Shown here: positions 1 to 8,651 of the stretch, one piece after another
Layout: each line of letters opens with the position of its first letter
How positions within the stretch are numbered: position 1 is the stretch's first letter
From: Azospirillum baldaniorum
Lineage (GTDB): Bacteria; Pseudomonadota; Alphaproteobacteria; Azospirillales; Azospirillaceae
Assembly: GCF_003119195.2 (NCBI RefSeq)
Contig: NZ_CP022260.1
Span: forward strand, 124,001-188,000
Reading direction: 5' to 3'
Length of the DNA stretch: 64,000 bases
The notes under the pieces: generated by a model
The model's database searches: none
The model's input: only the letters and a program-made list of their open reading frames with translations
What the model was told of the DNA's origin: nothing
Program-made: the position numbers and the translations under genes

Positions 1-61
1 GGTCGCTCATGGCGCTTGCGCTCCGGTTGAAGCCGAAACGGGAAAGAAGGGACTTGAGCAT
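1..61 (-). CDS. Third gene of efflux operon, N-terminal fragment only
   Basis: An ATG at 61-59 lies two bases beyond the stop codon of the RND pump and opens a frame that runs off the left edge of the window. Only about 20 residues are visible, beginning MLKSLLSRFGF, a basic and hydrophobic start. The tight spacing says it is cotranscribed with the pump and adaptor. No family can be assigned from so little sequence. Confidence 0.5.
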   Translation of the reverse strand, partial: MLKSLLSRFGFNRSASAMSD

Positions 62-63
62 GG

Positions 64-3000
64 TCATCCCTGAAGGTTGGAACGGTCACGACGGTCGGCG
101 GCGTCCCCGCGCAGGACGATGTGGATCGCCGGGATCACCAACACCGTCAGAAGGGTTGAGCTGAACAGCCCGAACAGCAGCGAGATCGCCAGCCCCTGGA
201 AGATCGGGTCGGTCAGGATGAAGGCGGCGCCGATCATCGCGGCGACGGCGGTCAGCAGGATCGGCTTGAAGCGGATGGCCCCGGCCTCCAGCACCGCCTC
301 GCGCAGCGGCATCCCGCGCTCCCGCAGGTGGCGGATGAAATCCACCAGGAGGATGGAGTTGCGCACGATGATCCCGGCCAGCGCGATGAAGCCGATCATC
401 GAGGTGGCGGTGAAGGCCGCCCCGAACAGCCAGTGGCCCAGCACGATGCCGATCAGAGTCAGCGGCACCGGTACCAGGATGACCAGCGGCAGCTTGAAGC
501 TTCCGAACTGGGCGACGACCAGCAGATAGATGCCGAGGATCGCCACCCCGAAGGCCGCCCCCATGTCGCGGAAGGTGACGTAGGTGATCTCCCACTCGCC
601 ATCCCACAGCAGGACGGGCCGGCTCTGGTCGTCGGGTTGGCCGTGCAGACGGATCTCCGGCGCGGCGGCGAGCCCGGCGGCGGCCCAGTCGACGGCGTCC
701 AGCCGCTCCTGCACCGCCAGCATCCCGTAAATCGGCGCCTCGAACCGACCGGCCAGATCGGCCATGACCATCTCCGCGAAGCGCCCGTTGTGGCGGAACA
801 GCGTGTGGGAGGCCGGTTCGCGGGTCATCGTCACCAGATCGCCCAGTTCCACCGTGCCGCGCGCGCCCGGAACCGGGGTGGCGAGCAGGCGCTCCGACAG
901 GAACAGGCCGGAGCGCGGCATCCGCACGGCGATCTCGATGGGCGTGCGCCCCGCCCCGCGGTGCGAGTAGCCGACCGGAACGCCGCCGGTCAGCGCGCGC
1001 AGCGTGTCGTAGACGGCCTGCTCCTCCACGCCGTGGAACTCCAGGCTCTCGCGGTCCAGCGCGAAACGCAGCCGGTCGCCGGTCGGCCGGATGCTGTTCT
1101 CCACGTCGACGATGAAGTCCACGCCGCGGAAGGCGTCCTCCACCGCCAGCGCCGCCTTGCGCCGGGTCTCGGCGTCGGGGCCGTAGACCTCCATGAGCAG
1201 GGTGGACAGCACCGGCGGGCCGGGCGGCACCTCGACCACCTTCAGCATGGTCCCGGCGGGCAGGGGAAGGGCGGAGAGCCGCGCCCGGATGTCGAGCGCG
1301 ACCGCGTGGCTGCTGCGGCTCCGCTCGCCTTTCGGGGCGAGGTTGACCTGGAGGTCGCCCTGCTCCGGCTGGTCGCGCAGGTAGTAGTGCCGGACCAGAC
1401 CGTTGAAGGTGAAGGGGGACGCGGTCCCGGCATAGGCCTGGACGCTGGCCAGCTCCGGCAGGTCGGCGATGGTCCGGGCGGCGGCGAACAGGGCGCGCTC
1501 GGTGTCCTCCGGCGCCGCGCCGCGCGGCAGGTCCAGCACCACCTGAAGCTCCGACTTGTTGTCGAAGGGCAGCAGCTTCACCGCCACGTCCTTGCTGTAG
1601 AACAGCCCCGTCGAGGCGAGCGTCGCCATCCCGACCGCCAGCAGGAAGATCCAGGCCCGCCGCTTGCTGCGCACCACCGGGCGCGCGGCGGCGCGGTAGA
1701 GGCGCCCCAGCCGCCCGCCGTCCGGTTCGCCGTGTCCATCAACGGGGGTTTCTCCCGGACGCAACGTCAGCATCAGCCAGGGCGTCAGCACCATGGCGAC
1801 GAAAAAGCTGAAGGCCATGGCCGCGGAAGCGTTGGCCGGGATCGGGCTCATGTAGGGGCCCATCAGGCCGGAGACGAACATCATCGGCAGCAGCGCGGCG
1901 ATGACCGTCAGCGTGGCGACGATGGTCGGGTTGCCGACCTCGGCCACCGCCTCGACAGCGGCCTGGACCTTGCCGCGACCGTCGCGCATCGACCAATGGC
2001 GGTCGATGTTCTCGACCACGACGATGGCGTCGTCGACCAGGATGCCGATGGAGAAGATCAGGGCGAACAGGCTGACCCGGTTGATGGTGTAGCCCATCAG
2101 CCAGGACGCGAACAGGGTCAGCAGGATCGTTGTCGGGATGACCACCAGCGTCACCAGACCCTCGCGCCAGCCGATGGCCAGGACGATCAGCCCGACGATG
2201 GTGACGGTGGCGAGCGCCAGATGGAACAGCAGCTCGTTGACCTTCTCGTTGGCCGTCTCGCCGTAGTTGCGGGTGACGGTCAGCGTCAGGTCCTTCGGCA
2301 GCCCTTCCGCCTGGATGGCCTGGACGCGCGCCAGCACGCGATCGGCGATGGTGACGGCGTTGGCCCCGGCGCGTTTGGCGATGGCGAGGGTGACGGCGGG
2401 GCTGCGGACCAGCCCGCCCTTGCCGTCCGGCACCAGATGCCAAGCGCTGCTCTCGTCGGGGCGCGCCCCTGCCACGACGTCGGCCACGTCCTTCACGTAG
2501 ACGGGTCGCCCGTCGCGGGTGGTGACGAGAAGCAGCCCGATGTCCGCCGTTCCCTGGAGCGTCTGGCCGGCGACCACCGGCAGGCTGCCTCCCGCGTTGC
2601 GCAGCGACCCGGCGAGGAAGGAGCGGTTGGCGTTCCTCACCTTGTCGACGAGCTGGTTCAGCGTGACGCCGTAGAGCGCCAGCCGTTCCGGGTCGGGCTC
2701 CACCCGGATCTGGTCGGGGCTCCCCCCGACGATGAAACTGCGCCCGACATCCTCAACTTGGGTAAGCTGGCCCAGCAGGTCGTCGGCCACGCCGTGCAGG
2801 GCGTTGACGGTCCAGCGCCCGGCGGCCTCCGCCCGGGGCGACAGGGTGAGCGTCAGGATGGCGACGTCGTTGATGCCGCGCCCGACGATCAGCGGTTCCG
2901 GGATGCCCAGCGGGATGCGGTCCAGGCTGGCCCGCACCTTCTCGTGCACGCGCAGGATGGCGTCGTCGGACGGGGTGCCGACGAGGAAGCGCGCGGTAAC

Positions 3001-3285
3001 CACCACGCGGTCGTCCATGGTCTGGCTGTAGGTGTGCTCGACCCCGTCGATGCCCTCGACGATCTCCTCCAGCGGCCGGGTGACCAGCTCGACCGCGTCG
3101 CCGGCCTTCAGCCCGTCGGCCTGGACGAGGATGTCGACCATGGGAACGCTGATCTGTGGTTCCTCCTCGCGCGGAAGCGACCGGAGGGCGATGGCGCCGA
3201 CCGCCAGCGAGGCGAGCAGCAGCAGCGGGGTCAGGGGGGAGCGGATGAAGGTCCGCGTCAGCACCCCGGACAGGCCGAGCCTCAT
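64..3285 (-). CDS. RND-family efflux pump inner-membrane permease
   Basis: This 1073-residue protein is a proton-driven RND (AcrB/HAE1-type) exporter of the inner membrane. Length and layout match the family: a first membrane helix at about residues 14-34, a large periplasmic loop with the REEEPQISVPMVDI segment typical of the porter domain, then a helix bundle, repeated once. The adjacent Asp418-Asp419 in the fourth helix (GILVDDAIVVVEN) are the family's proton-relay residues. A GAGGGGG ribosome site precedes the ATG. The adaptor gene lies 10 bp upstream and another gene starts 2 bp downstream, so this is one operon. The substrate cannot be read from sequence. No outer-membrane channel gene is visible. 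Confidence 0.93.
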   Translation of the reverse strand: MRLGLSGVLTRTFIRSPLTPLLLLASLAVGAIALRSLPREEEPQISVPMVDILVQADGLKAGDAVELVTRPLEEIVEGIDGVEHTYSQTMDDRVVVTARFLVGTPSDDAILRVHEKVRASLDRIPLGIPEPLIVGRGINDVAILTLTLSPRAEAAGRWTVNALHGVADDLLGQLTQVEDVGRSFIVGGSPDQIRVEPDPERLALYGVTLNQLVDKVRNANRSFLAGSLRNAGGSLPVVAGQTLQGTADIGLLLVTTRDGRPVYVKDVADVVAGARPDESSAWHLVPDGKGGLVRSPAVTLAIAKRAGANAVTIADRVLARVQAIQAEGLPKDLTLTVTRNYGETANEKVNELLFHLALATVTIVGLIVLAIGWREGLVTLVVIPTTILLTLFASWLMGYTINRVSLFALIFSIGILVDDAIVVVENIDRHWSMRDGRGKVQAAVEAVAEVGNPTIVATLTVIAALLPMMFVSGLMGPYMSPIPANASAAMAFSFFVAMVLTPWLMLTLRPGETPVDGHGEPDGGRLGRLYRAAARPVVRSKRRAWIFLLAVGMATLASTGLFYSKDVAVKLLPFDNKSELQVVLDLPRGAAPEDTERALFAAARTIADLPELASVQAYAGTASPFTFNGLVRHYYLRDQPEQGDLQVNLAPKGERSRSSHAVALDIRARLSALPLPAGTMLKVVEVPPGPPVLSTLLMEVYGPDAETRRKAALAVEDAFRGVDFIVDVENSIRPTGDRLRFALDRESLEFHGVEEQAVYDTLRALTGGVPVGYSHRGAGRTPIEIAVRMPRSGLFLSERLLATPVPGARGTVELGDLVTMTREPASHTLFRHNGRFAEMVMADLAGRFEAPIYGMLAVQERLDAVDWAAAGLAAAPEIRLHGQPDDQSRPVLLWDGEWEITYVTFRDMGAAFGVAILGIYLLVVAQFGSFKLPLVILVPVPLTLIGIVLGHWLFGAAFTATSMIGFIALAGIIVRNSILLVDFIRHLRERGMPLREAVLEAGAIRFKPILLTAVAAMIGAAFILTDPIFQGLAISLLFGLFSSTLLTVLVIPAIHIVLRGDAADRRDRSNLQG

Positions 3286-3295
3286 GGCGTCCCCC

Positions 3296-4354
3296 TCACG
3301 AGCCGGCTGGGCGGACGATGACGTCGCCCGGCTTCAGGCCGGACAGGATTTCCAGCCCGCCGGGCCGGTCGCCGGCCTTGGAGTCGATTGAGGGAATCTC
3401 ACCGCCCGCCTGAACCGGGACCTCCGTCCCGTCGGCCAGCCGGACAAAATCGGTGCCGAAGCGGCGCAGCAGCCAGTCCGGCGGGATCACCACCGCGTTG
3501 CGCGAGCCGGTGGCGACATAGACCCGCACCCGCTCGCCGACGAAGAAGTCGCCCAGCCCATCGACCGTGGCGTCGGCCACCACCTGACCGCCGGCCATCT
3601 CGGGATAGACCTGCCGGACGGCGCCGCGCGCCAGCGCCGTGACGCCGGGATCGGCGACGGTCACCGGGGCCAGTCCGCGCTGGCCGACCAGCACCGGGTC
3701 GCCCTCCTTCAGGAAGCGGGCGTGCCGCTCCGGCAGGCGCAGCCGCAGGATGTAGGTGTCGGTGGCGATGCTGGCGACCGGTTCGCCGGGCATGACCACG
3801 GCACCGTCGATCACCTTGACCTGAAGGATACGCCCGGCGGCGGGGGCCAGCACCTCCCCCTCCCGCGCCTGCTGGGCGACGACGGAGCGTTCGGCCGTCA
3901 TGGCGGCGATCCGGGCGCGGGCGACGTCCAGCGCCGCCTGGGCGTCGTCCAGCCGCTGTTGCGTGCCGGTGCCGCTGGCGCGGAGTTGGCGGGCGCGGTT
4001 CAGCTCCAGCTCCGCCTGATGCTGCTGCGCCGTCAGCGCCTGGATGCGCGCGTCCAGCGCGGCGCGCTGGAGCGGCAGCTTGGGGTCGCGCACGGTGGCG
4101 ATGACTTGCCCGACGGTCACCTTGTCGCCCTCCGTCACCGTCAGGTCGGCGACGGTGCCGCCGATGCGGGTGCGGGCCAGCGTCTCGCGCACGCTTTCCA
4201 CCGTGGCGAAGACGGCCTTCAGGTCCTCCACCGGGCGCGGCTGGACGGTCAGGCTTCCAGGCTCGGCCGCCGTTGCGGACAGGGGCAGGAGGATCGCCAG
4301 CAGGGCGAGCAGCGCCTTGCGGGCTGGCGTGTGTGGGAAGAGCAAGCGGGGCAT
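3296..4354 (-). CDS. RND efflux periplasmic adaptor (HlyD/MFP family)
   Basis: Membrane-fusion protein that links the RND pump to an outer-membrane channel. I chose the ATG at 4354 (352 residues) because it gives a clean signal peptide (KALLALLAILLPLSATAAEP). The more upstream ATG at 4405 would sit at or before the expected transcription start. Visible parts are a lipoyl-like half (VTEGDKVTVGQVIATVRDP), a long alpha-helical hairpin rich in Ala, Gln and Arg at about residues 85-155, the second lipoyl half (EVLAPAAGRILQVKVIDG) and a beta-barrel region. First gene of the efflux operon; its promoter overlaps a palindrome shared with the divergent gene. Confidence 0.88.
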   Translation of the reverse strand: MPRLLFPHTPARKALLALLAILLPLSATAAEPGSLTVQPRPVEDLKAVFATVESVRETLARTRIGGTVADLTVTEGDKVTVGQVIATVRDPKLPLQRAALDARIQALTAQQHQAELELNRARQLRASGTGTQQRLDDAQAALDVARARIAAMTAERSVVAQQAREGEVLAPAAGRILQVKVIDGAVVMPGEPVASIATDTYILRLRLPERHARFLKEGDPVLVGQRGLAPVTVADPGVTALARGAVRQVYPEMAGGQVVADATVDGLGDFFVGERVRVYVATGSRNAVVIPPDWLLRRFGTDFVRLADGTEVPVQAGGEIPSIDSKAGDRPGGLEILSGLKPGDVIVRPAGS

Positions 4355-4395
4355 GGCGGGCCACTTCGGACGGGAGGAGCGGAACTCAGCGTGTC

Positions 4396-4433
4396 TTGAC
4401 TCCATATTTTAGATATTGCTAAATTAGTGTCAA
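4396..4433. promoter_or_regulatory. Overlapping divergent promoters with central palindrome
   Basis: On the plus strand TTGACT (4396-4401), a 17-bp gap and CTAAAT (4419-4424) form a sigma70-like promoter for the small membrane gene. On the minus strand TTGACA (4433-4428), a 16-bp gap and TAAAAT (4411-4406) form a promoter for the efflux operon. Between them TTTAG-N6-CTAAA (4408-4423) is an inverted repeat covering both -10 boxes. A repressor bound there would shut both directions. ArsR/SmtB-family regulators such as BigR use AT-rich palindromes of this general kind; that assignment is inference, and no regulator gene is in view. Confidence 0.65.
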
Positions 4434-4476
4434 CGAATGAAATGACCCTGCCAACCGGCACAGAGGAGACCGCATC

Positions 4477-4680
4477 ATGAGCATCGATCGTGTCATCATG
4501 GCTTTCGCCGGAACCATGATCCTGCTGAGCCTCGCCCTGTCCCAGCTTCACAGCCCGAACTGGCTGTGGCTGACCGCCTTCGTCGGGGCCAACCTGCTCC
4601 AGGCGGCCTTCACCGGCTTCTGTCCGCTGGCGATCATCCTGAAGCGGATCGGCCTGCGCCCCGGCGTCGCCTTCCCCTGA
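4477..4680 (+). CDS. DUF2892/YgaP-like small inner-membrane protein
   Basis: A 67-residue protein with two hydrophobic helices separated by a short loop (SQLHSPNWLW), followed by FTGFCPLAIILKRIGL. The FTGFCP pattern is typical of the DUF2892 membrane domain, found alone or fused to rhodanese in YgaP, often beside sulfide or persulfide functions. A GAGGAGA ribosome site lies 8-9 bases before the ATG. It is transcribed away from the RND operon from the shared promoter region, which suggests co-regulation. Its molecular role is not established. Confidence 0.8.
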   Translation: MSIDRVIMAFAGTMILLSLALSQLHSPNWLWLTAFVGANLLQAAFTGFCPLAIILKRIGLRPGVAFP

Positions 4681-4784
4681 GCGCACGCGGTCACGCGGAT
4701 TGAAAGCGGCGGCGTAAGGGTGTATGCGGCGCGTCGGGGCCGTTCCGGCGGTTTTCCCGCGTCTTCACCCGTCCGAAGGATGCC

Positions 4785-6638
4785 ATGCGGTTCACCGTCC
4801 GCCCGGGTTGCCTGATGCTGGCGCTGCTGGGGATGCTCTCCGCCGGGCTCCCCGCCCGGGCGGCGGAGCCGCCGATCCGCGTCGGCGTGCTGGCCTACCG
4901 TGGCGGTGACCACGCCAACGCCGTCTGGGAACCGACCGTCCGCTATCTGGCGGATCGCTTTCCGCAGCGCGGGGCGGAGATGGTTCCGCTCGACCTGCCG
5001 GGCATGGACGCGGCGGTGGCCGCCGGCGGCGTCGATTTCGTGCTGACCAACACCGGCAATTACGTGGAGCTGGAGGCCCGCCACGGCGTCACCCGCATCG
5101 CCACGCTCCATTCCTCCCGCTCCGGCGCGTCGGGGGCGGCGGTGGGCTCGGCCCTGATCGTCCGCGCCGGACGCGAGGACATCCGGTCCTTGGCCGACCT
5201 CAAGGGCAAGACCGTGATGGCGGTGGACCCCGACGCCTTCGGCGGCTTCCAGGTCGCCTGGGGCGCGATGCTGACGGCCGGGGTCGATCCCTACGGCGAT
5301 TTGAAGGAGCTGCGCTTCTCCGGTTTTCCCGTGGACCGTGTCGCCTTCGCCGTCCGCGACGGCGCGGTGGACGCCGGCGTTCTGCGCGCCTGCGTGCTGG
5401 AGGAATTGGCCGAGGAAGGGCACCTTGACCGCGCAGGTTTCCAGGTCGTCGGCGCCCGGACGGAACCGGGGTTCGGCTGCGCCCTGTCCACCGGACTCTA
5501 TCCCGACTGGCCGCTCGCCCGGCTGGCCAAAACGCCGGAGGATCTGGCGAAGGCGGTGGTGGTCGCGCTGTTCCAGATGCCGGACGGCCATCCGGCGGCG
5601 CGGGCCGGCGGCTACGAGGGCTGGACGGTGCCGATGGACTACCAGCCGGTCCACGGCCTGTTCCGTAGCCTGCGCATCGGCCCCTACGAGCATCTGCGCG
5701 ACGTCACCCTGCTCGACCTCGCGCGCGAACACTGGCACTGGCTGGCGCTGGCGGCGCTGGCTCTGCTGTGGTGGGCGGTCCATTCGCTGCGGGTCGAGCA
5801 TCTCATCAAGGTGCGCACCGCCGAGCTGCGCGCGGCCAACCGCGATCTGCGCCGCGAGATGGCCGAGCGCCATCGCGCCGAGGAAACCGCCCGCGAGCGG
5901 CAGAAGGAGATGGACCACGTCGCCCGCCTCTCCATCCTCGGCGAGATGGCCAGCAACATCGCGCATGAGCTGAACCAGCCGCTGGGCGCCATCGCCAACT
6001 ACGCGCGCGGCTGCACGCGGCGGCTGGAGGCCGGGGTGGGCAGCGCCGCGGAGTTCGCCGAGGCCTCCCGCGCCATCGCCGCCCAGGCCGACCGCGCCGG
6101 GCAGATCATCGCCCGCATCCGCGACTTCGTGCGCAAGCGCGCCGTCCAGCTGGAGCCGGCCGACGTCAACGGCGCGGTGGAGGCGGCGCTGCAGCTCTGC
6201 GAGGGGCGGGCGCGCAGCGGGAACATCCCGGTCACCCGTTCGCTGACCCCCGGCCTGCCGCCGGTGCTGGCCGACCGGGTGCAGATCGAGCAGGTCGTCC
6301 TGAACCTCGTCAAGAACGCGCTGGACGCGATGGATGGTTTGGCGGACGGCGAGGCGGGGGAGGGCCGGGGCGTCACCGTGCGCACCGGCCTGGACGGGGA
6401 AGGACGGGTGGAGATCGCCGTGGCCGACCGCGGGCACGGCCTGTCGGAGGACGCGCGGACGCGCCTGTTCGATCCCTTCTTCACCACCAAGCCCGGCGGC
6501 ATGGGCCTCGGCCTGTCGATCTGCCGGACCATCGTGGAAAGCCATGGCGGCCATCTCTGGGCCACCGATCATCCGGGCGGGGGCACCGTCGTGCGCTTCG
6601 TCCTGCCCGCAGCGAAGGAGAAGGTCGATGCAGGCTGA
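4785..6638 (+). CDS. Sensor histidine kinase with PhnD-like periplasmic sensor
   Basis: A 617-residue membrane kinase. Residues 1-26 are a signal sequence or first helix. Residues about 27-300 resemble the PhnD/TtrS class of periplasmic binding domain (IRVGVLAYRGGDHANAVW near the start, then DFVLTNTGNYVELE). A helix at about 316-332 crosses the membrane, followed by a coiled-coil linker. The dimerisation domain carries the phospho-acceptor His394 in NIAHELNQPLGAI, and the ATPase domain has NLVKNALDAM and MGLGLSICRTIVESHGG. The next gene, overlapping by 11 bp, is its response regulator. The architecture is that of TtrS, but no tetrathionate reductase is nearby, so the ligand is unknown. Confidence 0.88.
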   Translation: MRFTVRPGCLMLALLGMLSAGLPARAAEPPIRVGVLAYRGGDHANAVWEPTVRYLADRFPQRGAEMVPLDLPGMDAAVAAGGVDFVLTNTGNYVELEARHGVTRIATLHSSRSGASGAAVGSALIVRAGREDIRSLADLKGKTVMAVDPDAFGGFQVAWGAMLTAGVDPYGDLKELRFSGFPVDRVAFAVRDGAVDAGVLRACVLEELAEEGHLDRAGFQVVGARTEPGFGCALSTGLYPDWPLARLAKTPEDLAKAVVVALFQMPDGHPAARAGGYEGWTVPMDYQPVHGLFRSLRIGPYEHLRDVTLLDLAREHWHWLALAALALLWWAVHSLRVEHLIKVRTAELRAANRDLRREMAERHRAEETARERQKEMDHVARLSILGEMASNIAHELNQPLGAIANYARGCTRRLEAGVGSAAEFAEASRAIAAQADRAGQIIARIRDFVRKRAVQLEPADVNGAVEAALQLCEGRARSGNIPVTRSLTPGLPPVLADRVQIEQVVLNLVKNALDAMDGLADGEAGEGRGVTVRTGLDGEGRVEIAVADRGHGLSEDARTRLFDPFFTTKPGGMGLGLSICRTIVESHGGHLWATDHPGGGTVVRFVLPAAKEKVDAG

Positions 6639-7239
6639 CGCGGCCCGCACCGTCTACGTGGTGGACGACGATCCGGCGATGCGCCATTCGCTGGGCTGGC
6701 TGATCGGCTCGCTGGGCGTGGCGGTGGAGTCCTTCGGTTCCGGCGAGGAGTTCCTGCGCGCCATGCGCGCCGACCGGCCCGGCTGCCTCGTCACCGACGT
6801 GCGGATGCCGGGGATGAGCGGGCTGGAGCTGCAGGACACGCTGGCCCGCGCCGGCTCCGTCCTGGCCGTGGTGGTCATCACCGGCCACGGCGACGTGCCG
6901 ATGGCCGCCCGCGCCTTCCGCGCCGGGGCGGTGGATGTCATCGAGAAGCCCTTCAACGACCAGCTTCTGCTCGACCGGGTGCACGAGGCGCTGGAGAAAT
7001 CCCGGCGGGCGTGGGAGGCGCAGGCGCGCAAGGGCCATGTCCGCGCCCTGCTGGGCCGCCTGACCCCGCGGGAGCGGCAGGTCGCCGATCTGGTGGTGCA
7101 GGGCAAACCGAACAAGGTCATCGCCGCGGAGATCAACCTCAGCCTGAAGACGGTGGAGGTGCACCGCCACAACGTCATGGACAAGCTGGAGGTCGCCTCC
7201 GTCTCCGACCTGACCCGGCTGCTGATCGAAGCCGAATAG
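6628..7239 (+). CDS. FixJ/TtrR-type response regulator
   Basis: A 203-residue two-domain regulator. The receiver domain has the acidic pair in VVDDDPAM, the phosphorylation site Asp57 in CLVTDVRMPGMSG and the conserved Lys in VIEKPFND. A LuxR-type helix-turn-helix covers about residues 135-200 (LTPRERQVADLVVQGKPNK). The start is the ATG inside the last codons of the kinase gene, an 11-bp overlap that points to translational coupling. The frame is open further upstream but only as read-through of the kinase in another frame. It should activate sigma70 promoters when phosphorylated by the upstream kinase; its target genes are not visible here. Confidence 0.92.
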   Translation: MQADAARTVYVVDDDPAMRHSLGWLIGSLGVAVESFGSGEEFLRAMRADRPGCLVTDVRMPGMSGLELQDTLARAGSVLAVVVITGHGDVPMAARAFRAGAVDVIEKPFNDQLLLDRVHEALEKSRRAWEAQARKGHVRALLGRLTPRERQVADLVVQGKPNKVIAAEINLSLKTVEVHRHNVMDKLEVASVSDLTRLLIEAE

Positions 7240-7242
7240 CTG

Positions 7243-7692
7243 TCAAACGGCCGCCATCGCCTGCCGCACCCAGCCGAGCAGGGCGGGCAGCGGCATCGCC
7301 CCGGCGGTGCGCGCCACCTCGCGCCCATGGTGGACCAGGACGAGGGTCGGGATGCTGCGCACGCCGAAGCGGGCGGCGAGATCGGGTGCGGCCTCGGTGT
7401 CGACCTTGGCGAGACGGACGTGGGGTTCCAACTGGCCGGCGGCCTGCTCGAAGACCGGCGCCATCATCCGGCACGGCCCGCACCACTCCGCCCAGAAGTC
7501 GATGAGCAGCGGCAGGTCGCTGCGCTCCGCCTGGGCCGTGAAGCGGGCGGCGGTGAGCGGGATCGGCTTGCCCTGGAACAACGGCTGCCCGCAACGGCCG
7601 CATTTCCCGGCGCCGGGCTGGTCCAGGCGTCCGCGTGGCATGCGGTTCAGAGTATCGCAGTTTGGGCAGGCGACGTGCAGAAGGTCGGACAT
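7243..7692 (-). CDS. trxC: Thioredoxin 2
   Basis: A 149-residue cytoplasmic disulfide reductase of the TrxC type. Two N-terminal zinc-ligand pairs (Cys9/Cys12 and Cys31/Cys34) precede a thioredoxin fold with the WCGPC active site at residues 70-74. The family is usually about 140-150 residues. The start at MSDLL (7692) puts the first zinc pair near the N-terminus as expected; an upstream in-frame ATG adds nine residues with no family support. It converges on the response regulator with only 3 bp between stop codons and is probably transcribed alone. Confidence 0.93.
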   Translation of the reverse strand: MSDLLHVACPNCDTLNRMPRGRLDQPGAGKCGRCGQPLFQGKPIPLTAARFTAQAERSDLPLLIDFWAEWCGPCRMMAPVFEQAAGQLEPHVRLAKVDTEAAPDLAARFGVRSIPTLVLVHHGREVARTAGAMPLPALLGWVRQAMAAV

Positions 7693-7972
7693 GGCGCGGC
7701 TTCCCTCCAGGGCGGGCATCCTTATGAGCGTGATCTAATGCAGCGTAGGGCCAGCGCAAGAGGCCGGTGGCGCGGGGCAGGGCTGCGGGCGGCGACCCTT
7801 TTTCGAGTGGGGGCAACGGAGGACACGACGCAGGGATGTGCGCCTTCGGCATTGCGGTTGGGCGGGCGCTGTTCCTAGAATGCCGGCCCATGGCCGCCGT
7901 CCCCGCCGGGAGCGGCCAAGCCCATTCGCCCATGCCTTTCGCCCGCATCCTTCCGCAGAACCGCGATTTCGA

Positions 7973-8563
7973 ATGAAGCCTTCCTTTTCGTCCGCCTCCG
8001 CCGCCGGCTGTTCCTCCGTGGACGAGTCCGGTTCCGTCCTGGCGCGCGCGCGGGCTCTTACGGTGGGATGGGGGGCCGGAGCGCGGGCGCTGTCCACGCT
8101 GCCCGCCGCCACGGTCCCGGCGCCGTATCGGACGCTGCTCGACCACGACCGCGGCATGACCGCCGTCCTGTCGGAACGGTGGGGCGAGCCGGTGGGCGTG
8201 CGGGTGCTGCGCCAGTGGACGGAGCCGGACGGGACGGCGCTGCTGCGCGACATCGTGCTGACCGTCGGGCCGGACGCGCTGCCGGTGGAACTGGCGAGCA
8301 TCCGCATCGCGCTCGACGGCTTTCCCGCGGCCTTCGCCGAACAGCTTCGCGAGGGGACGGAGCCCTTCGGGCGCCTGCTGGCGCGCAACGGCGTCGCTTT
8401 CTCGGTGGAGGTGCTGGGCCTGCTGACCGCCCCCGCCGCCGGGGCCTGGACCGCGGAGGGTCGTGTGTCCCCCGGCGCCACGCTGTATGGGCGCCTCGGG
8501 CGGCTGGTGCGGGCGGATGGCTGGACCATCGCGGAAACGGTGGAACTGCTTCCCCGCGCCTGA
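7973..8563 (+). CDS. Chorismate-lyase-like protein
   Basis: A 196-residue protein whose centre follows the chorismate pyruvate-lyase/UTRA-like pattern: YRTLLDHDRGMTAVL, then paired beta strands around GEPVGVRVLRQW, LLRDIVLTVG, and FGRLLARNGV. In characterised members this fold removes pyruvate from chorismate to give 4-hydroxybenzoate for ubiquinone; many relatives have no known activity. The nearby pabB and pabC, which also act on chorismate, make a chorismate role plausible. The start is uncertain: ATG at 7973 lacks a good ribosome site, and the frame is open further upstream. The first 40 residues are low complexity. Confidence 0.55.
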   Translation: MKPSFSSASAAGCSSVDESGSVLARARALTVGWGAGARALSTLPAATVPAPYRTLLDHDRGMTAVLSERWGEPVGVRVLRQWTEPDGTALLRDIVLTVGPDALPVELASIRIALDGFPAAFAEQLREGTEPFGRLLARNGVAFSVEVLGLLTAPAAGAWTAEGRVSPGATLYGRLGRLVRADGWTIAETVELLPRA

Positions 8564-8651
8564 CGCCTGAAATCGGACGCCGAACGGGGTGCCATCCGGC
8601 TGGCCATCTGCTAAATCTGCAAGACCGTCCACGCTCTCCGCATCGGTGACC

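Noticed and set aside
328..3321. A 997-codon open frame opposite the RND pump gene
   Set aside because: It is the antisense shadow of a high-GC gene: Arg/His/Gln/Asp-rich, no domain pattern. The opposite strand has an unmistakable RND protein.
4548..6650. A 700-codon open frame opposite the sensor kinase
   Set aside because: Same artefact. The plus strand carries clear kinase motifs and the antisense product has none.
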